A stretch of DNA of 64,000 bases, taken from positions 248,001 to 312,000 of the forward strand of contig NZ_JAALJI010000002.1 of NCBI RefSeq assembly GCF_011064595.1. Reading direction: 5' to 3'. The stretch comes from Paludisphaera soli. Lineage in GTDB: Bacteria > Planctomycetota > Planctomycetia > Isosphaerales > Isosphaeraceae. Positions within the stretch are counted from its first letter, which is position 1; each line of letters begins with the position of its first letter. Positions 37,169 to 44,984 of the stretch are shown here, piece after piece. Below the pieces are notes generated by a model. The model was not told the DNA's origin and did no database searches. It saw only the letters and a program-made list of their open reading frames with translations. Made by a program: the position numbers and the translations under genes.

Positions 37169-38269
37169 ATGCGCATTAATCGGATCGCCCGCCAAATCAT
37201 GCTCGCCGCGACCCTCGTCGGGGCCTGGATCGCCACCTCGGTCCTCGCCCAGACGCCGGGCGGTCCGCCGCAAACCCCGCCGGGCCAAGCGCCTGCCGCG
37301 AACCTCCCGGGCGCGCCCCCCGAGGAGCCCCCCACCGAGGCCGAGCTGATCGTCGACGAGGCGATCAAGAAGGTCGCGGCCGTCAAGGCCGTTTCCGCCG
37401 ACCTGCTGCAAGACGTCAAGATGCTGGGGCAGAAGTTCCAGATCAAGGGTCGCTACCTGAAGGCCCCCTCTTCCAAGATCTATCTCCGCCTCGACGTCTC
37501 CGGGCTCCCCGGCTCGGCGGGGACGATGCTCCAGGTCTGCGACGGCGACGTCCTCTGGGATTACCAGAAGATCCTCACGGCCGAGTCCTACCGCAAGCTC
37601 AGCGTCAAGCCGATCCTCCAGCGGCTCGACGCCCCCGAGATCGACAAGACCCTCCGCGAGCAGATCCTCTCCAGCCTCGGCTTCGCCGGGCCCGAGGCGC
37701 TGCTGGCCGGGGTGCGCAAGGCCGTCAAGTTCGACCAGAAAGAGGAAGGCGAGCTCGACGGCAAGGCCGTCTGGATCGTCAAGGGAGGCTGGCGCGACCG
37801 GACGGGCCTCGTCGTCCCCAACCAGGGCCCCGTCCCCGGCGTCGGCCTGCTCCCCCCCTATATCCCCAGCTTCGCCACCCTCTACCTCGACAAGCAGAAC
37901 GGCTGGCCTTACAAGCTGGACCTCCGGGGCCGGAACTCGACGGCCCTGATCGACACCCGCAAGACCGGGATCGACGGCAAGAAGATCGGCGCGAAGAGCA
38001 GCATCGAGCGCCAGGACCCCAGCGAACTCGTCCTCGTCTACTCGAACGTCCAGTTCGACCCCGCCCTGAGCGACGCCGAGTTCGCCTTCCAGGCCCCGCC
38101 GAACGTCCAGCCCGAGGACAACACCGAGATCATCCTCAAGTCGCTGGACCAGGCCATCGAATTCCAGGCCATGCAGAAGCGGACCGAGGCGGCGAACGCC
38201 GCCGGATCCGTCCTCCAGCAGCCCATCGAGGTCCCGGCCGCCCCCCCCGCCGCCGAGATCCCCAAGTAA
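37169..38269 (+). CDS. LolA-like periplasmic lipoprotein-carrier family protein
   Basis: A 366-residue protein with a signal peptide ([21 protein letters not shown]), a Pro-rich linker and a LolA/LppX-like core with alternating strands: [59 protein letters not shown] and [18 protein letters not shown]. Such incomplete beta-barrels carry acyl chains of lipoproteins or lipids across the periplasm. Classical LolA is about 200 residues, so this is an extended variant; I regard the LolA link as fold-level only. The C-terminal 30 residues look disordered. Confidence 0.68.
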   Translation: MRINRIARQIMLAATLVGAWIATSVLAQTPGGPPQTPPGQAPAANLPGAPPEEPPTEAELIVDEAIKKVAAVKAVSADLLQDVKMLGQKFQIKGRYLKAPSSKIYLRLDVSGLPGSAGTMLQVCDGDVLWDYQKILTAESYRKLSVKPILQRLDAPEIDKTLREQILSSLGFAGPEALLAGVRKAVKFDQKEEGELDGKAVWIVKGGWRDRTGLVVPNQGPVPGVGLLPPYIPSFATLYLDKQNGWPYKLDLRGRNSTALIDTRKTGIDGKKIGAKSSIERQDPSELVLVYSNVQFDPALSDAEFAFQAPPNVQPEDNTEIILKSLDQAIEFQAMQKRTEAANAAGSVLQQPIEVPAAPPAAEIPK

Positions 38270-38416
38270 CCCCCAAGCCCGACCCACCGCCGCGTGCGAT
38301 CCCTCGGATGCGAACCTCCCCCCGCGGACGCCGTCCCTTTTTCCACCTGGTCAATACACGACCAAGATCGCTAAGATGGTGATCATTCAGACGAGATCCC
38401 GCGGAGAGGTGCGATC

Positions 38417-40195
38417 ATGACGGAAGCGAACGGGGGCCCGCAGACGCCGAAGTTGAGCAAGAACGAAGGACTCAAGGCGGCCAGCGGCTACCTCAAGCAG
38501 ATCCTGGCCGAGGAAGTCCACAACGACCTGCCCGCCTTCTCCGAGGACGCCAGCCAGATCCTCAAGTTCCACGGCTCCTACATGCAGGACGACCGGGACC
38601 TGCGGACGCGGCTGAAGAAGGAGAAGAAGGACAAGGCCCACAGCGTCATGGTCCGCGTCCGCATGGTCGGCGGGCGGATGACGGCCGAGCAGTACCTGGT
38701 CTGCGACGAGCTGGCCCGGGTCGTCGGCAACGGCACCCTCCGGATCACGACCCGGCAGGAGTTCCAGTTCCACGGGATCCTCAAGCAGGACATCGCGGTG
38801 GTGATCCGCCACCTCAACGAGAACCTGCTCTGCACCCTGGCGGCCTGCGGCGACGTCGAGCGCAACGTCCTGGCCTGCCCGGCCCCGATCCGGGACGCCC
38901 TTCACGACCAGATCAACCACGACGCCCAGCTCTGGGCCTCGCACGTCGCCCCCCGGTCCAGCAGCTACTGGGACATCTGGCTCGACGGCGAGAAGATCGA
39001 GAGCCTCCCCCCCGCCGGCGCGCCCCTGGTGAAGCAGCCCGGCGACGACCCGGTCGAGCCGATCCTGGGCAAGACGTACCTTCCGCGCAAGTTCAAGACC
39101 GCCTTCGCCTTCCCCGACGACAACTGCACCGACGTCCTGGCCAACGACCTGGGCTATATCGCGGTCGTCGAGGGGGGCTCGATCGTCGGCTACAATGTGG
39201 TGGTGGGCGGCGGCCTGGGGACCACGCCGAGCGCCGACAAGACCTTCCCGGCCCTGGCCTACCCGCTCGGATACGTCGGCCGCGACGAGATCCTGGCGGT
39301 CGGCGAGGCCGTGGTCCGGGTCTTCCGCGACTTCGGCAACCGCTCCGATCGCAAGCGGGCCCGGCTCAAGTACGTGATCTACGACTGGGGCATGCCCGCG
39401 TTCCGCGCCAAGGTGGAAGAATACCTCGGCCGCCGCCTGGCGGACCAGAAGGACCTCCCGATCACCGACGTCGACGACCACATGGGCTGGAACGACCAGG
39501 GGGACGGCAAGCTCTTCCTGGGGATCCCCGTGCAGAACGGCCGGATCAAGGACGAGGGCTCGCTCCGGCTGGCCAGCGGGCTGCGGGCCTTCTTCGAGAA
39601 GTACAAGACCCCCGGCCGGCTCACCTGCCAGCAGAAGCTCCTGCTGACGGACCTCGACCCGGCCTGGAAGGGCGAGATCAACGCCTGGCTGGCGGAGTAC
39701 GGGATCGCCAGCGTCGAGGAGGTCTCGACCGTCCGTCGATGGTCGATGGCCTGCCCCGCCCTGCCCACCTGCGGCCTCGCCGTGACCGACGCCGAGCGGG
39801 CCCTCCCCTCGGTGATCGACATGCTCGAAGCCGAGCTGGCCCGCCACGGCCTGGAAGAGGAGCGGCTGACGGTCCGCATGACCGGCTGCCCGAACGGCTG
39901 CGCCCGTCCCTACAACGCCGACGTCGGACTGGTCGGCCGCTCGGCCAAGATGGGCCCGGACGGCATCCCCGGTCCGGGGACCTACACGGTCTTCCTCGGC
40001 GGCCGGACGCTGGGCGACCGGCTCAACGTCGAGTTCAAGGACTACGTCCCGCACGACCGGATCGCCGCCGAGCTGTCGCCGATCTTCGCCCGGTTCAAGG
40101 CCGAGCGTCGGCGAGGCGAGACGTTCGGCGACTACTGCCACCGGGTGGGCGTCGAGGAGCTGGCGCAGATCGTCGAGACGGCCGCCGCCGACTGA
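38417..40195 (+). CDS. cysI: Siroheme-dependent sulfite (or nitrite) reductase, CysI type
   Basis: A 592-residue enzyme. LRITTRQEFQFHG (about 108-120) carries a siroheme-binding arginine, and the 4Fe-4S/siroheme cysteines are C446 and C452 (CPALPTC) and C491 and C495 (CPNGC), the C-x5-C ... C-x3-C of assimilatory sulfite reductases. ILKQDIAVVI and YLPRKFKTAFAFPDDN fit the CysI/NirA domain repeat. It reduces sulfite to sulfide in six electrons. No flavoprotein subunit (CysJ) is next to it, so ferredoxin is a likely donor. CysI is chosen over nitrite reductase because of the CPALPTCGLA and FHGSYMQDDRD context. Confidence 0.88.
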   Translation: MTEANGGPQTPKLSKNEGLKAASGYLKQILAEEVHNDLPAFSEDASQILKFHGSYMQDDRDLRTRLKKEKKDKAHSVMVRVRMVGGRMTAEQYLVCDELARVVGNGTLRITTRQEFQFHGILKQDIAVVIRHLNENLLCTLAACGDVERNVLACPAPIRDALHDQINHDAQLWASHVAPRSSSYWDIWLDGEKIESLPPAGAPLVKQPGDDPVEPILGKTYLPRKFKTAFAFPDDNCTDVLANDLGYIAVVEGGSIVGYNVVVGGGLGTTPSADKTFPALAYPLGYVGRDEILAVGEAVVRVFRDFGNRSDRKRARLKYVIYDWGMPAFRAKVEEYLGRRLADQKDLPITDVDDHMGWNDQGDGKLFLGIPVQNGRIKDEGSLRLASGLRAFFEKYKTPGRLTCQQKLLLTDLDPAWKGEINAWLAEYGIASVEEVSTVRRWSMACPALPTCGLAVTDAERALPSVIDMLEAELARHGLEEERLTVRMTGCPNGCARPYNADVGLVGRSAKMGPDGIPGPGTYTVFLGGRTLGDRLNVEFKDYVPHDRIAAELSPIFARFKAERRRGETFGDYCHRVGVEELAQIVETAAAD

Positions 40196-40222
40196 GCCGC
40201 ACCGGACGGGAAAGGCGGGACG

Positions 40223-40633
40223 ATGCTCTCCGACGACGACCTCGCCCGCCTGCTGGAAGCCGCCCGGGGGGCCGCGGCCCGCGCCTACGCCCCCTATAGC
40301 GGCTTCCGCGTCGGCGCGGCGGTGCTGAGCGGCCGGGGCGAGGTGTTCGCCGGCTGCAACGTCGAGAACGCCTCGTACGGCCTGACGATCTGCGCCGAGC
40401 GGAACGCCGTCTTCGGCCTGGTCGCGTCGGGCGAGGCCCCGCCGACGGTCCTCGCGGTCCTCATCTACACGCCGACCCCGACGCCGACCGCCCCCTGCGG
40501 CGCCTGCCGCCAGGTCCTCAACGAGTTCGGCCCCGGCTGCGAGGTCGTCTCGGCCTGCGACGGCCCCGAGCGGCTCCGGACTACGCTCGACCGGCTCCTG
40601 CCCGACGCCTTCGGCCCCCGGAACCTGGCCTGA
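40223..40633 (+). CDS. cdd: Cytidine deaminase
   Basis: A 136-residue protein with AYAPYSGFRVGAAVLSGRG, NVENASYGLTICAERNAVF and PCGACRQVLNEFG. The zinc ligands are cysteines in CAE and PCGAC, the all-cysteine, homotetrameric class of cytidine deaminase, with the proton-shuttling glutamate in CAE. It converts cytidine and deoxycytidine to uridine forms in pyrimidine salvage. The start is an ATG 27 bp after the sulfite reductase stop, preceded by GGGAAAGGCGGGACG. Confidence 0.95.
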   Translation: MLSDDDLARLLEAARGAAARAYAPYSGFRVGAAVLSGRGEVFAGCNVENASYGLTICAERNAVFGLVASGEAPPTVLAVLIYTPTPTPTAPCGACRQVLNEFGPGCEVVSACDGPERLRTTLDRLLPDAFGPRNLA

Positions 40634-40655
40634 CCCTCGCGAGGCCCCGCCTCGC

Positions 40656-40684
40656 TTGAATCGCCCCCCCGCGCGGGCTAGAAT
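40656..40684 (+). promoter_or_regulatory. Sigma70-type promoter for the dnaJ/cbpA-rnpA-yidD operon
   Basis: TTGAAT (40656-40661) and TAGAAT (40679-40684) are separated by exactly 17 bp, starting 23 bp after the cytidine deaminase stop and ending 42 bp before the ATG at 40726. The best promoter match in the window; no CIRCE or obvious heat-shock operator is next to it. Confidence 0.6.
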
Positions 40685-40725
40685 GGGACGGGTCGATCCC
40701 CTGGATCAAAAGGTCGTAAAGCGTT

Positions 40726-41700
40726 ATGCCTGATCGCGATTACTACGACATCCTCGGGGTGGCGCGCGACGCCACGCCCGACGCCGTGAAGAAAGCCTAC
40801 CGGAAGCTGGCCAGGCAGTACCACCCGGACGTCAATCCGGGGGACAAGACCGCCGAGAAGAACTTCAAGGAAGTCCAGCAGGCTTACGACGTCCTGTCGG
40901 ACCAGGAGAAGCGGTCGATGTACGACCGCTACGGGGCCGCAGGATTCGAAGGCATGGGGGCCGCCGGGCCGCGCACCAGCGCCTCGGAATGGACCGCCCG
41001 ATTCGGCCAGCCCGGCCAGGAGACGGTGGACTTCAGCGAGTTCTTCGGCGGCTTCGGCCAGGGCGGCGGAGGCGCGGGCGGCGAGGGAGGCTCGGGGCTG
41101 TTCGAGGACCTGCTCGGGAGGATGCGCGGCGGCAAGGCGGCCGGTCGGCCCCGCGCCGGCCGCGACGTCGAGGCGAGCCTGTCGGTCCCGTTCCTGACCG
41201 CGGTCCGCGGCGGCCAGACCTCGATCGAGGTCCAGCGCGGCGACGGCCGCCGCGAGAGCCTGGTCGTCAAGATCCCGCCCGGGGTCGACGAGGGCTCCAA
41301 ACTGCGGCTCAAGGGCCAGGGAGAGCCCGGGCCCAAGGGCTCGCCGGCCGGCGACCTGACGATCGTCCTCGCCATCGAGCCCCACCCGTACTACAAGCGC
41401 GAGGGCCGCGACCTGCTGGTCGAGGTCCCCCTGACCGTCGCCGAGGCCGTCCTCGGGGCCAAGGTCGAGGTCCCCTCGCTCGACGGCATGAAGTCGCTGA
41501 CGATCCCCGGCGGGGCGTCGAGCGGCCAGAAGCTGCGGCTCAAGGGCCAGGGCGTGCCGGGCTCCGGAGGCAAGCCCGACGGCGACCTGTTCGTCCAGGT
41601 CAAGATCGTCGCCCCGAAGAACGTCGACGAGGAGAGCCGGCGGCTCATCCAGGAGTTCGCCGATCGCAACAAGCAGGATCCGCGGGCGGGGTTGTGGTGA
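40726..41700 (+). CDS. cbpA: DnaJ-family co-chaperone, CbpA type
   Basis: A 324-residue protein. An N-terminal J domain ([38 protein letters not shown] at 33-35) is followed by a Gly/Phe-rich linker (about 80-125) and two C-terminal client-binding domains ([46 protein letters not shown]). The zinc-finger region of true DnaJ is missing, so it is CbpA-like. It stimulates DnaK ATPase. The start is an ATG. It leads an operon that includes a MerR-type CbpM-like protein. Confidence 0.93.
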   Translation: MPDRDYYDILGVARDATPDAVKKAYRKLARQYHPDVNPGDKTAEKNFKEVQQAYDVLSDQEKRSMYDRYGAAGFEGMGAAGPRTSASEWTARFGQPGQETVDFSEFFGGFGQGGGGAGGEGGSGLFEDLLGRMRGGKAAGRPRAGRDVEASLSVPFLTAVRGGQTSIEVQRGDGRRESLVVKIPPGVDEGSKLRLKGQGEPGPKGSPAGDLTIVLAIEPHPYYKREGRDLLVEVPLTVAEAVLGAKVEVPSLDGMKSLTIPGGASSGQKLRLKGQGVPGSGGKPDGDLFVQVKIVAPKNVDEESRRLIQEFADRNKQDPRAGLW

Positions 41701-41745
41701 CCTCGGCCCCCCGCACGCATCCGAGACGCTTTATCCGAGCCGGCC

Positions 41746-42063
41746 ATGAACGAACGGATCATCCCCCGAGAAACCGTCGCCCGGCACCTGTCGATCTCCA
41801 CCCAGGTCCTCGTCCGCTACGAGGAGCTGGGCCTCGTCCGCCCCGCGCGCGAGGGGGACGTGCAGGGCTATGAGCCGTCCCAGGTGCGGCGGATCTGGTC
41901 CATCATGAGCTACCAGCGCGACCTCGGCGTCAACCTGGCCGGGGTCGAGGTCATCCTCCAGCTCCGCGACCGGATGTCGCACCTGCACCACCACCTGGCG
42001 GACCTCGCGTCCGAGCTGCGGAGCCTGGTCGACGAGCCCGAATCCCCCGATCGTTCCTCTTGA
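41746..42063 (+). CDS. MerR-type helix-turn-helix protein, CbpM-like
   Basis: A 105-residue protein. The N-terminal IPRETVARHLSISTQVLVRYEELGLVRPAREG and GYEPSQVRRIWSIMSYQRDLGVNLAGVEVILQLRDRM match the short MerR/CbpM modulator family, in which a winged-helix-like domain is followed by a coiled coil. In enterobacteria CbpM is encoded next to CbpA and inhibits its J-domain; the same gene order here supports that role. DNA binding cannot be excluded. Ends overlapping the next ORF by a TTGA. Confidence 0.8.
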   Translation: MNERIIPRETVARHLSISTQVLVRYEELGLVRPAREGDVQGYEPSQVRRIWSIMSYQRDLGVNLAGVEVILQLRDRMSHLHHHLADLASELRSLVDEPESPDRSS

Positions 42064-42347
42064 ACGGGGGACGGCCCGTGCCGAACGAAGGGGCCGCCCC
42101 CGCGCCGAAGACTCGACTCGGGCGGATCCTGCGCGAGCATCCCGAGGCCCGAAGCCGGCTCGGCCGGGCCGTCGGAGGTCTGCTCTCGGCCCTGCTCGCC
42201 ACGATCGCGGCGATCGGCGTCCTCTTGATCTGGCACCTGAGGCGTCGGGCCGACCTGGTGCGGTCGCGACTCGGAACCGCGCCGCCGTCGCCCCTGCCCG
42301 ACCCCGCCGACCTCCGTCCCGAACCGCAGAAGGATCGCCCCGCGTGA
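42060..42347 (+). CDS. Small single-pass membrane protein, unknown
   Basis: A 95-residue ORF with a basic N-terminal segment and one strong helix (about residues 37-60, VGGLLSALLATIAAIGVLLIWHL), then a Pro/Arg/Asp-rich tail. The start may be the TTG at 42060 or the GTG at 42078. It overlaps neighbours at both ends (TTGA; GTGA), so it is translationally coupled in the cbpA-rnpA run. No family recognised. Confidence 0.6.
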   Translation: MNGGRPVPNEGAAPAPKTRLGRILREHPEARSRLGRAVGGLLSALLATIAAIGVLLIWHLRRRADLVRSRLGTAPPSPLPDPADLRPEPQKDRPA

Positions 42348-42730
42348 CCACCCCGGACCTGAGCTTCCGCCCGCATGAACGCATCAAGGACCCCGCCGAC
42401 TTCCGCCGGGCCTTCGATCGCAAGCGCTCGGTCTCCGACGGCGTGCTCATCGTCTACGGGGTCGAGAACGGCCTGACGCACCCCCGCCTGGGGGTCTCGG
42501 TCTCGCGCAAGCGGGTGCGGAAGGCGTCGGGGCGGAACCGGATCAAGCGTCTGATCCGCGAGGCGTTCCGGCTGGCAAAGGCCGACCTGCCGCCGGGGGT
42601 CGACCTCGTCGTCCTGCCCCGGGCGCCCGGGGCCAGCTTCGCCGAGGTCCAGGCCTCGATGGCGGTCCTGGGCCGCGACGCCGCCCGTCGCCTGGGCGCG
42701 AGGCGGCGGGACCCGAAGCCCTCGCCATGA
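42344..42730 (+). CDS. rnpA: Ribonuclease P protein component
   Basis: A 128-residue basic protein. [25 protein letters not shown] and [28 protein letters not shown] contain the RNR-KR-x2-RE signature of RnpA, which binds the RNase P RNA and assists 5' maturation of tRNA. It starts with GTG (overlap with the previous stop) and ends overlapping yidD. Notably rpmH and dnaA, the usual bacterial neighbours, are absent and the gene instead sits in a chaperone operon. Confidence 0.96.
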   Translation: MTTPDLSFRPHERIKDPADFRRAFDRKRSVSDGVLIVYGVENGLTHPRLGVSVSRKRVRKASGRNRIKRLIREAFRLAKADLPPGVDLVVLPRAPGASFAEVQASMAVLGRDAARRLGARRRDPKPSP

Positions 42731-42984
42731 CCGTCGCCGGAGCGGGACGGGCGATCCTCGCCCTCCCCGGCCGGCTGGTGGTCGGCTTCCTCGTCGCCCT
42801 GATCCGGGCCTATCAGGTCCTTGTCAGCCCGCTCCTGGGGAACGTCTGCCGGTTCCACCCGAGTTGCAGCCGTTACATGATCGAAGCCCTGCGCAAGTAC
42901 GGACTGATCGTCGGCCTGGCGAAGGGGCTCCGTCGCGTGGCGAGGTGTCACCCCTGGAACCCCGGCGGCTACGATCCGCCCTGA
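42727..42984 (+). CDS. yidD: Membrane protein insertion efficiency factor YidD
   Basis: An 85-residue protein with [32 protein letters not shown], the conserved core of the YidD family (the HPSCSRY motif), and [16 protein letters not shown] at the C-terminus. It assists membrane insertion and folding with YidC. The ATG overlaps the rnpA stop by 4 nt (ATGA), the usual rnpA-yidD arrangement. No oxaA/yidC gene follows; the next gene is on the opposite strand. Confidence 0.97.
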   Translation: MTVAGAGRAILALPGRLVVGFLVALIRAYQVLVSPLLGNVCRFHPSCSRYMIEALRKYGLIVGLAKGLRRVARCHPWNPGGYDPP

Positions 42985-43013
42985 GCCGGGGCCCCGGGGG
43001 GGCGGGCCGTCGA

Positions 43014-44066
43014 TCAGAGCGAGTCGGCCGACACCACCTCGCCGCCGTTGCGGGTGGCGATCGAACGCCAGGTCGGCAGGCTCACCGAGTCCTTGACGAA
43101 CTGGACGTGGCCGTCGCAGAAGAGCATGCAGACGCCGCCGGGGTGGTTGCTGCGGGCCGTCTTGATCGCCGGGTTGTGGGGCGGGCTGGACTGCCAGCAA
43201 TCGAACGCGCGGGCGTTGGGGGTCAGGTAGTGGTTGTACAGGGTCGTGCGGTAGTCGCCGTCCCACCAGCCGAATCCCTTGTCCAGCCGCCAGGCGGTCG
43301 GCGCGGCGCAGCCGGCGTCGCTCAGGGGTGTGGAGCCGATCGCGGCGGCGCGGCGGACGTCGCCGGGCGGCGTGGCGGAGGTGACGGTCGAGGCCCCGCC
43401 CCCGGCCAGGCCGATGAGCTGCTCCGACGCCGCGACCGTCCCGCTCAATCCGTCAGAGATGCTTGAGGCCGATTGCGGCGGCCCCAGGATGAACGCCCCG
43501 TTGGGCTGGACCGTCACCCCCGCGTCGCCCGGGTTCGCACTTCCGGGGGAGCCGTCGCCGGTGCAGAACTGGTAGTTCGCAGGCCCCGAGAGCACTCCCC
43601 CCGGCAGCGTGGTCGGCGGCGGGGTGGGATCGCTCGGGCAGAGGAAGAACGCGACCTTCGCGGCCATGACCGTCGTGTTCGCGCCGAAGGGCGTCCAGGG
43701 GGGCGTCCCCAGCACGTTCGACGGCCCCGCGGCGGTCGGCCAGTCCATGTTCAGCGCGTTGTAGACCGTGGACTGCTCCAGGTACGGCGAGAGCTGCGCC
43801 AGCACCGACCATCGGTAATGCAAAGCCGGCACCCCCGGGTAGACCTGGCCCGCCCTCGGGTACAGGAAGCCGACCGGGAAAGCGTTCAACGACGAGTGGT
43901 AGTTGTGCATCGCCAGCCCGATCTGCTTCAGGTTGTTGGTGCACTGCGCCCGCCTCGCCGCCTCCCGCGCCGCCTGCACGGCCGGCAACAGGAGCGCGAT
44001 GAGCACGGCGATGATCGCGATGACCACGAGCAATTCGATCAGTGTGAAGGCCCTTCGACTCGACAT
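43014..44066 (-). CDS. DUF1559 prepilin-like protein
   Basis: A 350-residue protein. The N-terminus [28 protein letters not shown] is a type IV prepilin/pseudopilin leader, followed by [28 protein letters not shown], the DUF1559 signature. It ends with [30 protein letters not shown], the H-x-G... (GHV) C-terminal block. Members are massively expanded in planctomycetes and are processed and probably assembled at the cell surface. The ATG at 44066 is chosen as the leader start. Confidence 0.95.
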   Translation of the reverse strand: MSSRRAFTLIELLVVIAIIAVLIALLLPAVQAAREAARRAQCTNNLKQIGLAMHNYHSSLNAFPVGFLYPRAGQVYPGVPALHYRWSVLAQLSPYLEQSTVYNALNMDWPTAAGPSNVLGTPPWTPFGANTTVMAAKVAFFLCPSDPTPPPTTLPGGVLSGPANYQFCTGDGSPGSANPGDAGVTVQPNGAFILGPPQSASSISDGLSGTVAASEQLIGLAGGGASTVTSATPPGDVRRAAAIGSTPLSDAGCAAPTAWRLDKGFGWWDGDYRTTLYNHYLTPNARAFDCWQSSPPHNPAIKTARSNHPGGVCMLFCDGHVQFVKDSVSLPTWRSIATRNGGEVVSADSL

Positions 44067-44248
44067 ATTCCAACCCTTTTGGATGGATAGACCTGGGTGC
44101 GCGCGCCGGCCCGCCCCGGCGACGCCATCCAGGCGCGCGAGCGGGCGAAGCGGGCGCGATTCCAATCACGAAGACGGGCGTGGCGCGGCCCGACGCTCCG
44201 CGGGGGAGCGACGGGTGAGGACGGCCTCGGCGGCGCGGGCCGCGAGGC

Positions 44249-44743
44249 TCAGGCGCAGACGCCCGCCTTCGGGGGTCGGACGAGTCGTTCGGCGTCGCCG
44301 GCGGAGGGCCGGTCGGAAGCCGGGAGAGGGAGGCGGCCTTGCACGAGGGCGTCGGTCCGGCCGACCGCCTCGGCGAGGGCCTCCTGGAGCGTCGGGGATG
44401 GGCCGAACTTCGTCGGCGTCGCGTCCTCGCCGCAAGGGGCCTCGGCGAGGCAAGGTCCGGAGGGATCGGGGAGTGGCTCGGGATCGGCCGCCGCCGAACG
44501 GCCCGCATCGTCGCTCGCTTCCGGCGCCGCCGGGGGGGGCGTCGGCTTCGGGGTGGACTTCGGGGCGCAGCAGCAGACCCCGCCCCGACAGCGCGGGCCG
44601 CACTTGCAGACCCGAGCGTGTTCGTCGGGAGCGGACGCCGACGCCCCGGGACCCGTCGCCGCGATCAGCGCAAGGGCTGACAGGACCGCGAGAATTCGCG
44701 GAACGGCCCAGTTTCGGGATCGTCGCCGGGTGGGGGCGGGCAT
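44249..44743 (-). CDS. Secreted cysteine-rich protein of unknown function
   Basis: A 164-residue protein with a signal peptide (ILAVLSALALIAATGPGASASA). A compact cysteine motif CKCGPRCRGGVCCCAPK (about residues 46-62) is followed by a Pro/Ala-rich linker and a second Cys pair (PCLAEAPCGE). The clustered cysteines could bind metal, or form disulfides in the periplasm. No enzyme family recognised. It diverges from the PPC-protein gene. Confidence 0.6.
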   Translation of the reverse strand: MPAPTRRRSRNWAVPRILAVLSALALIAATGPGASASAPDEHARVCKCGPRCRGGVCCCAPKSTPKPTPPPAAPEASDDAGRSAAADPEPLPDPSGPCLAEAPCGEDATPTKFGPSPTLQEALAEAVGRTDALVQGRLPLPASDRPSAGDAERLVRPPKAGVCA

Positions 44744-44814
44744 TCGGGGTCGGCCCAGGTGCTGGGTGGGGGTGGCGCAGGTGCGATGGGTCCAGCTTGC
44801 TCGGCCGGATGGTC

Positions 44815-44866
44815 GTTGTCAAGCGGCGACGCCCCCCCGCCCGCGCGACGGCCTGATCCTTGACAA
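44815..44866. promoter_or_regulatory. Divergent perfect -35 hexamers between 44743 and 44985
   Basis: TTGACA occurs on the minus strand at 44822-44817 and on the plus strand at 44860-44865. Neither is followed at 16-18 bp by a good -10 box, so promoters are only suggested. They lie in the 240-bp gap between the Cys-rich protein gene and the PPC-protein gene. Confidence 0.3.
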
Positions 44867-44984
44867 ACCGCCGACGGCGTGCGACGTTGAACGTTCGTTG
44901 AACAGCCCTCCCCACCCACCCCCCGCGGCGTCCACCCTCCACACCAGAACGGGCGCGTTTGAACAAGTGCACGGAGCTGGATCC

